Assembly (NCBI GenBank): GCA_017935675.1
Contig: JAGBHE010000043.1
Span: 1 to 64,000 of the forward strand
Source of the DNA: Clostridia bacterium
Lineage (GTDB): Bacteria > Bacillota > Clostridia > UBA1381
DNA length: 64,000 nucleotides
Reading direction: 5' to 3'
Below, piece after piece: positions 60,618-64,000 of the stretch (the stretch's first letter is position 1; every line of letters starts with the position of its first letter). A program made the translations under genes and the position numbers. Under the pieces are notes generated by a model that saw nothing but the letters and a program-made list of their open reading frames with translations, was not told where the DNA came from and searched no databases.

Positions 60618-61830
60618 TGTTATTGGATTGGGGTACATAGGACTTCCGACGGCGCTGATGTTTGCGTCTCACGGAGTGGAGGTTGTCGGAACGGACTACA
60701 GCAAGGAAATTGTGGACAAGCTCAAAGGCGGGCATACCACATTTGATGAAAAAGGTCTGGACGAGCTGTATGAAAAGGCAGTTAAATCCGGCATAAAGTT
60801 TTCTACGGAATATCAGAAAACCGACATCTATATTATCGCCGTAGCAACGCCTTACGATAAATTCAGCAAAAAGATTGATGCAGGGTATGTCTGCGCAGCA
60901 TTAAAGAATGTTATGGAGGTATGCCCGAAGGGTGCTACCGTCGTTATCGAATCAACCGTTTCTCCTGGAACCATTGACCGCTATGTCCGTCCGATAATTG
61001 AAGAAAACGGATTTACTATAGGAACTGACATCAACCTTGTTCATGCCCCCGAGCGGATAATCCCCGGGAATATGGTTTATGAGCTTGAGCATAACTCACG
61101 CACAATAGGCGCTGATGATGTTAAAATAGGTGAAAAGATAAAAGCTGCTTATTCCTCCTTCTGCAAGGGCGATATCGTTATAACCGATATTAAGACGGCT
61201 GAAATGACAAAGGTTGTTGAAAATACATTCAGAGCTGTAAACATTGCTTTTGCAAATGAGCTGGCGAAAATCTGCAGACAGGATAATATGGATGTATATG
61301 AAATAGTAAAAATCTGTAATATGCACCCCCGTGTAAATATACTGAATCCCGGCCCCGGCGTAGGAGGACATTGTATCTCGGTTGACCCGTGGTTTCTTGT
61401 AGGAGATTATCCCTCTCTTACAAAGGTCATCTGGGAGTCTATGAAGGTCAACGACAGCATGCCTGAGTTCGTTTTGGAACGCATTTACAGCATAATGAAG
61501 GAAAAAGGCATGGAGGATATCTCACGGGTAGGCTTATACGGTCTTACATATAAAGAAAATGTTGATGACTACAGAGAATCGCCGACGCTTCAGCTTCTTG
61601 AATGTCAGAAAAAGCATCTTGCTTCTCCGCTTAAGGTTTATGACCCGTATATAACCAACAATATCGTTGAAAATCAGTACCATGATTTTGATATGTTCTT
61701 AGATGATATAGATTTGATTGTCATCATGGTAGGTCATAATCAGATAAAAGATAACATAGATAAAATCAAAAACAAAATCATTCTTGATACAAGAAAGGTT
61801 TGTGATTTTGACGGTGTTTACACGCTGTAA
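60610..61830 (+). CDS. UDP-sugar dehydrogenase, WecC-like (UDP-ManNAc dehydrogenase family)
   Basis: 406 aa. MINVIGLGYIGLPTALMFAS NAD site, ESTVSPGTIDRYV, HAPERIIPGN, VENTFRAVNIAFANELAKIC and GGHCISVDPWF with the catalytic Cys. Oxidises UDP-ManNAc (or UDP-GlcNAc) to the uronic acid. Its start overlaps the upstream stop by 8 bases. Adds a negatively charged sugar to the polymer. Confidence 0.88.
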   Translation: MINVIGLGYIGLPTALMFASHGVEVVGTDYSKEIVDKLKGGHTTFDEKGLDELYEKAVKSGIKFSTEYQKTDIYIIAVATPYDKFSKKIDAGYVCAALKNVMEVCPKGATVVIESTVSPGTIDRYVRPIIEENGFTIGTDINLVHAPERIIPGNMVYELEHNSRTIGADDVKIGEKIKAAYSSFCKGDIVITDIKTAEMTKVVENTFRAVNIAFANELAKICRQDNMDVYEIVKICNMHPRVNILNPGPGVGGHCISVDPWFLVGDYPSLTKVIWESMKVNDSMPEFVLERIYSIMKEKGMEDISRVGLYGLTYKENVDDYRESPTLQLLECQKKHLASPLKVYDPYITNNIVENQYHDFDMFLDDIDLIVIMVGHNQIKDNIDKIKNKIILDTRKVCDFDGVYTL

Positions 61831-61859
61831 TTTTCAGCTGCGGAAAGGAATAGGAAAGA

Positions 61860-62912
61860 ATGTCTATATTTAAAAACAAGACCCTGATGATAACCGGAGG
61901 CACCGGCTCCTTCGGGAACGCTGTTTTAAACAGATTTCTGACATCGGATATCGGACAGATAAGAATTTTTTCGCGTGACGAGAAAAAGCAGGATGATATG
62001 CGGCATATGTATCAATCGCAGTTCCCGGAATACGCCGATAAAATCAAGTTCTATATCGGTGACGTCAGGTGCGTTGAATCCATTCGTCCCGCCATATACG
62101 GCGTCGACTATATTTTTCATGCCGCTGCGCTGAAGCAGGTGCCGTCATGCGAGTTCTTCCCCGTTGAGGCAGTTAAAACAAATGTTCTCGGAACTGATAA
62201 TGTACTTTCGGCTGCAATTGAAGCAGGAGTTAAGAATATAATCTGCCTGTCAACGGACAAAGCAGCATATCCTGTTAACGCGATGGGAACCTCAAAGGCA
62301 ATGATGGAAAAGGTGGTTGTCGCAAAATCAAGAATGGTTTCCCCGGAAAAAACAAAAATATGCTGTACGCGCTACGGAAATGTTATGTGCTCACGCGGAA
62401 GCGTAATTCCTCTGTGGATTGATCAGCTGAAGGCGGGAAAGCCTATAACTGTGACAGAGCCGTCCATGACAAGGTTTATAATGTCCCTTGAAGAGGCTGT
62501 CGATTTGGTTATGTTCGCTTTTGAGCATGGAAATAACGGAGATATTTTTGTACAGAAAGCGCCGGCGTGCACAATTGAAGTTCTTGCAAAAGCGGTGTTG
62601 GAGCTGTTCGGCGGCAAAAACAACTCCGAAATAAAAACCATAGGCATAAGGCACGGCGAAAAAATGTATGAAACTCTTCTTACAAACGAGGAATGTGCAA
62701 ACGCTGTTGATCTCGGTGATTTCTACCGCGTTCCCTGTGATAAAAGAGATTTGAATTACGACAAATATTTTATACACGGCGATACCCAAAGAAATCTGCT
62801 CTCGGAATTTAACTCAAATAATACTAAGCTTCTGGGGGTAAACGAGGTAAAAGAAAAGCTGCTTGCATTAGAATATATAAAAAATGAGCTTTCGGGGGAT
62901 AATGCCGTATGA
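61860..62912 (+). CDS. UDP-GlcNAc 4,6-dehydratase/5-epimerase, CapE/FnlA type
   Basis: 350 aa. ITGGTGSFGNAVLNRFL, FSRDEKKQDDMRH, FHAAALKQVPSCEFFPVEAV, STDKAAYPVNAMGTSKAMMEKV, and YRVPCDKRDLNYDKYF. Converts UDP-GlcNAc to the 4-keto-6-deoxy-L form, first step to UDP-L-FucNAc or L-QuiNAc type sugars. AGGAAAG site. Overlaps the next gene by 4 bases. Confidence 0.9.
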   Translation: MSIFKNKTLMITGGTGSFGNAVLNRFLTSDIGQIRIFSRDEKKQDDMRHMYQSQFPEYADKIKFYIGDVRCVESIRPAIYGVDYIFHAAALKQVPSCEFFPVEAVKTNVLGTDNVLSAAIEAGVKNIICLSTDKAAYPVNAMGTSKAMMEKVVVAKSRMVSPEKTKICCTRYGNVMCSRGSVIPLWIDQLKAGKPITVTEPSMTRFIMSLEEAVDLVMFAFEHGNNGDIFVQKAPACTIEVLAKAVLELFGGKNNSEIKTIGIRHGEKMYETLLTNEECANAVDLGDFYRVPCDKRDLNYDKYFIHGDTQRNLLSEFNSNNTKLLGVNEVKEKLLALEYIKNELSGDNAV

Positions 62913-63763
62913 AAATTTTGGTTATGGGCTGTAACGGAATGGCAGGGCATATAATATCGCTCTATTTTAAAACTGCGGGACACGAGGTTTTTGGATTTGA
63001 CCGCGCCCGGTCGCGTTATGTAAACAGTGCGGCAGGAGACGCAAGAGATCTTGACCTTGTACGCGATATGGTCTGCTCCGGTAAATATGATTCGGTTATT
63101 AACTGTATCGGGATATTAAACCAATTTGCAGAGACAAATAAAGAGCTTGCTGTATTTTTAAACTCTTATTTCCCCCATTTTCTGGCGGAAATTACCCGCG
63201 GCACAAATACGCAGGTGATACATATGAGTACAGACTGCGTATTTTCCGGAAAGCGCGGCGGCTATACCGAGGAGGATCTGCGCGACGGACAAACCTTTTA
63301 TGACAGAACAAAAGCTCTCGGAGAGCTGGAGGACGATAAAAACATAACTCTCAGGAACTCAATAGTCGGTCCTGATATCAATGAATCGGGAATAGGCCTT
63401 ATGAACTGGTTCATGAAGCAAAAAGCAGAAATAAACGGGTATACAAAGGCTATGTGGACAGGTCAGACAACTCTTCAGCTTGCAAAAACCATGGAGGCTG
63501 CGGCAGCAGAGCGCGCCTCCGGCTTATATAATATGGTGCCTGAACAGTCCATCAGCAAATATGACCTTTTACAGCTTTTTAACAAGTACCTGAGAGACGG
63601 AAAAATAAAAATCAATCCGACAGACAGCTTTGTGGCAGATAAATCACTGCGCAGAACAAGATTTGATTTTAATTATAAAATACCTGACTATGAGAAAATG
63701 GTAAGCGAAGCTGCACAGTGGATAAAAACACATAAGGAAATGTATCCTCATTATGAGCTGTAA
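62909..63763 (+). CDS. RmlD-like NAD(P)-dependent reductase
   Basis: 284 aa. VMGCNGMAGHIISLYF, VINCIGILNQFAE, HMSTDCVFSGKRGGYTE and a catalytic YDRTKALGE. Short SDR with no cupin domain, unlike CapF (about 370 aa). It should reduce the 4-keto group of the CapE product. Position two of a three-gene cassette. Confidence 0.85.
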   Translation: MKILVMGCNGMAGHIISLYFKTAGHEVFGFDRARSRYVNSAAGDARDLDLVRDMVCSGKYDSVINCIGILNQFAETNKELAVFLNSYFPHFLAEITRGTNTQVIHMSTDCVFSGKRGGYTEEDLRDGQTFYDRTKALGELEDDKNITLRNSIVGPDINESGIGLMNWFMKQKAEINGYTKAMWTGQTTLQLAKTMEAAAAERASGLYNMVPEQSISKYDLLQLFNKYLRDGKIKINPTDSFVADKSLRRTRFDFNYKIPDYEKMVSEAAQWIKTHKEMYPHYEL

Positions 63764-63797
63764 GGCTTTGGGGAAATGCTTTTGAAAGGGGTCAGTC

Positions 63798-64000
63798 ATG
63801 GGAAAATTAAAATTAATGACAATAGTCGGGACAAGACCTGAAATAATAAAAATGTCGGCTATTATAAAAAAATGCGATAAGTATTTTGATCATATCCTCG
63901 TTCATACAGGTCAGAATTACGATTATCAGCTCAACGAGGTCTTTTTCTCCGAGCTTGATTTAAGACAGCCCGATTATTATCTCGGTATAGTCGGAGACAA
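63798..64000 (+). CDS. UDP-N-acetylglucosamine 2-epimerase family (WecB/CapG/FnlC-like), truncated by window end
   Basis: Only the first ~67 codons are visible. MTIVGTRPEIIKMSAI and HTGQNYDYQLNEVFFSELDL fit the CapG/FnlC/WbjD branch. ATG at 63798 follows GAAAGGGG. Finishes the L-sugar pathway started by the two preceding genes. Confidence 0.85.
   Translation, partial: MGKLKLMTIVGTRPEIIKMSAIIKKCDKYFDHILVHTGQNYDYQLNEVFFSELDLRQPDYYLGIVGD

Noticed and set aside
62909-63763. CapF
   Set aside because: Too short, no cupin domain, and it resembles RmlD.
1-64000. CRISPR arrays, tRNA or rRNA genes
   Set aside because: Scanned by eye; no regular spacer-repeat series and no tRNA cloverleaf noticed.

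Overview
The window looks like a chromosomal stretch of an anaerobic, Gram-positive Clostridia-type bacterium. The evidence is an hrcA-grpE-dnaK-dnaJ operon with a perfect CIRCE operator, RicT, WhiA, TRAP (MtrB), an iron-only-hydrogenase-type regulator, a 2[4Fe-4S] ferredoxin, several S-layer-homology (SLH) proteins and many near-consensus sigma-A promoters with strong AGGAGG-type ribosome sites. I cannot assign a genus. I saw no rRNA, tRNA or CRISPR array.

Region by region. 1-5,340: a structured repeat (R1), an orphan BrnA-type antitoxin, a sugar-acid module (SDR dehydrogenase, galactonate-dehydratase-like enzyme, divergent AraC regulator), a 191-bp element with perfect 20-bp inverted ends (R2), an orphan tyrosine recombinase, a YjjG-type nucleotidase and an orphan hydrogenase-system regulator. 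5,387-9,360: a UgtP/MGDG-synthase-like glycosyltransferase divergent from galU, a ferredoxin, a decayed copy of a ricT 3' end, and a secreted stalk-domain/PepSY protein. 9,450-28,134: a Gram-positive polysaccharide-utilisation locus with a giant SLH-anchored heparinase II/III-like lyase, a 900-aa SLH protein, an SLH lipoprotein, two LplB/LplC-type ABC permeases, a membrane-anchored YesN-like AraC regulator, an intracellular DUF4091/GH123-like protein and a 1360-aa secreted calcineurin-like phosphoesterase with a 1-kb internal duplication. No solute-binding protein is present.

28,349-30,836: a tiny ORF, a Phd/RelE-type toxin-antitoxin pair and a frameshifted membrane protein with a zinc ribbon. 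30,902-42,306: housekeeping genes (ricT, a TPR membrane protein, a degenerate DnaA-like AAA+ protein, proBA, a D-2-hydroxyacid dehydrogenase, pfkA, mtrB, dnaE, whiA). 42,393-48,275: a HAD phosphatase and the CIRCE-controlled heat-shock operon, with an R2 copy and a repeated 27-bp hairpin between dnaK and dnaJ.

48,532-64,000 (runs off the end): a long co-directional surface-polysaccharide operon from a perfect-consensus promoter. It holds a DegT aminotransferase, an acetyltransferase fused to a PIG-L deacetylase, the initiating sugar transferase, WbqC, three glycosyltransferases, a polymerase, a pyruvyl transferase, a flippase, an alpha/beta-hydrolase-like protein, a UDP-ManNAc-dehydrogenase-like protein, and a CapE / RmlD-like / CapG-like set for N-acetyl-L-6-deoxyhexosamine nucleotides. 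SLH domains classically bind pyruvylated wall polysaccharide, so this operon could build the anchor for the SLH proteins of the utilisation locus (inference).

Most notable: the R2 element beside a tyrosine recombinase (possible DNA switch), the DnaA-like pseudo-ATPase next to ricT, the ricT remnant far from ricT, the acetyltransferase-deacetylase fusion, and the link between the pyruvylated polymer and the SLH lyase system.
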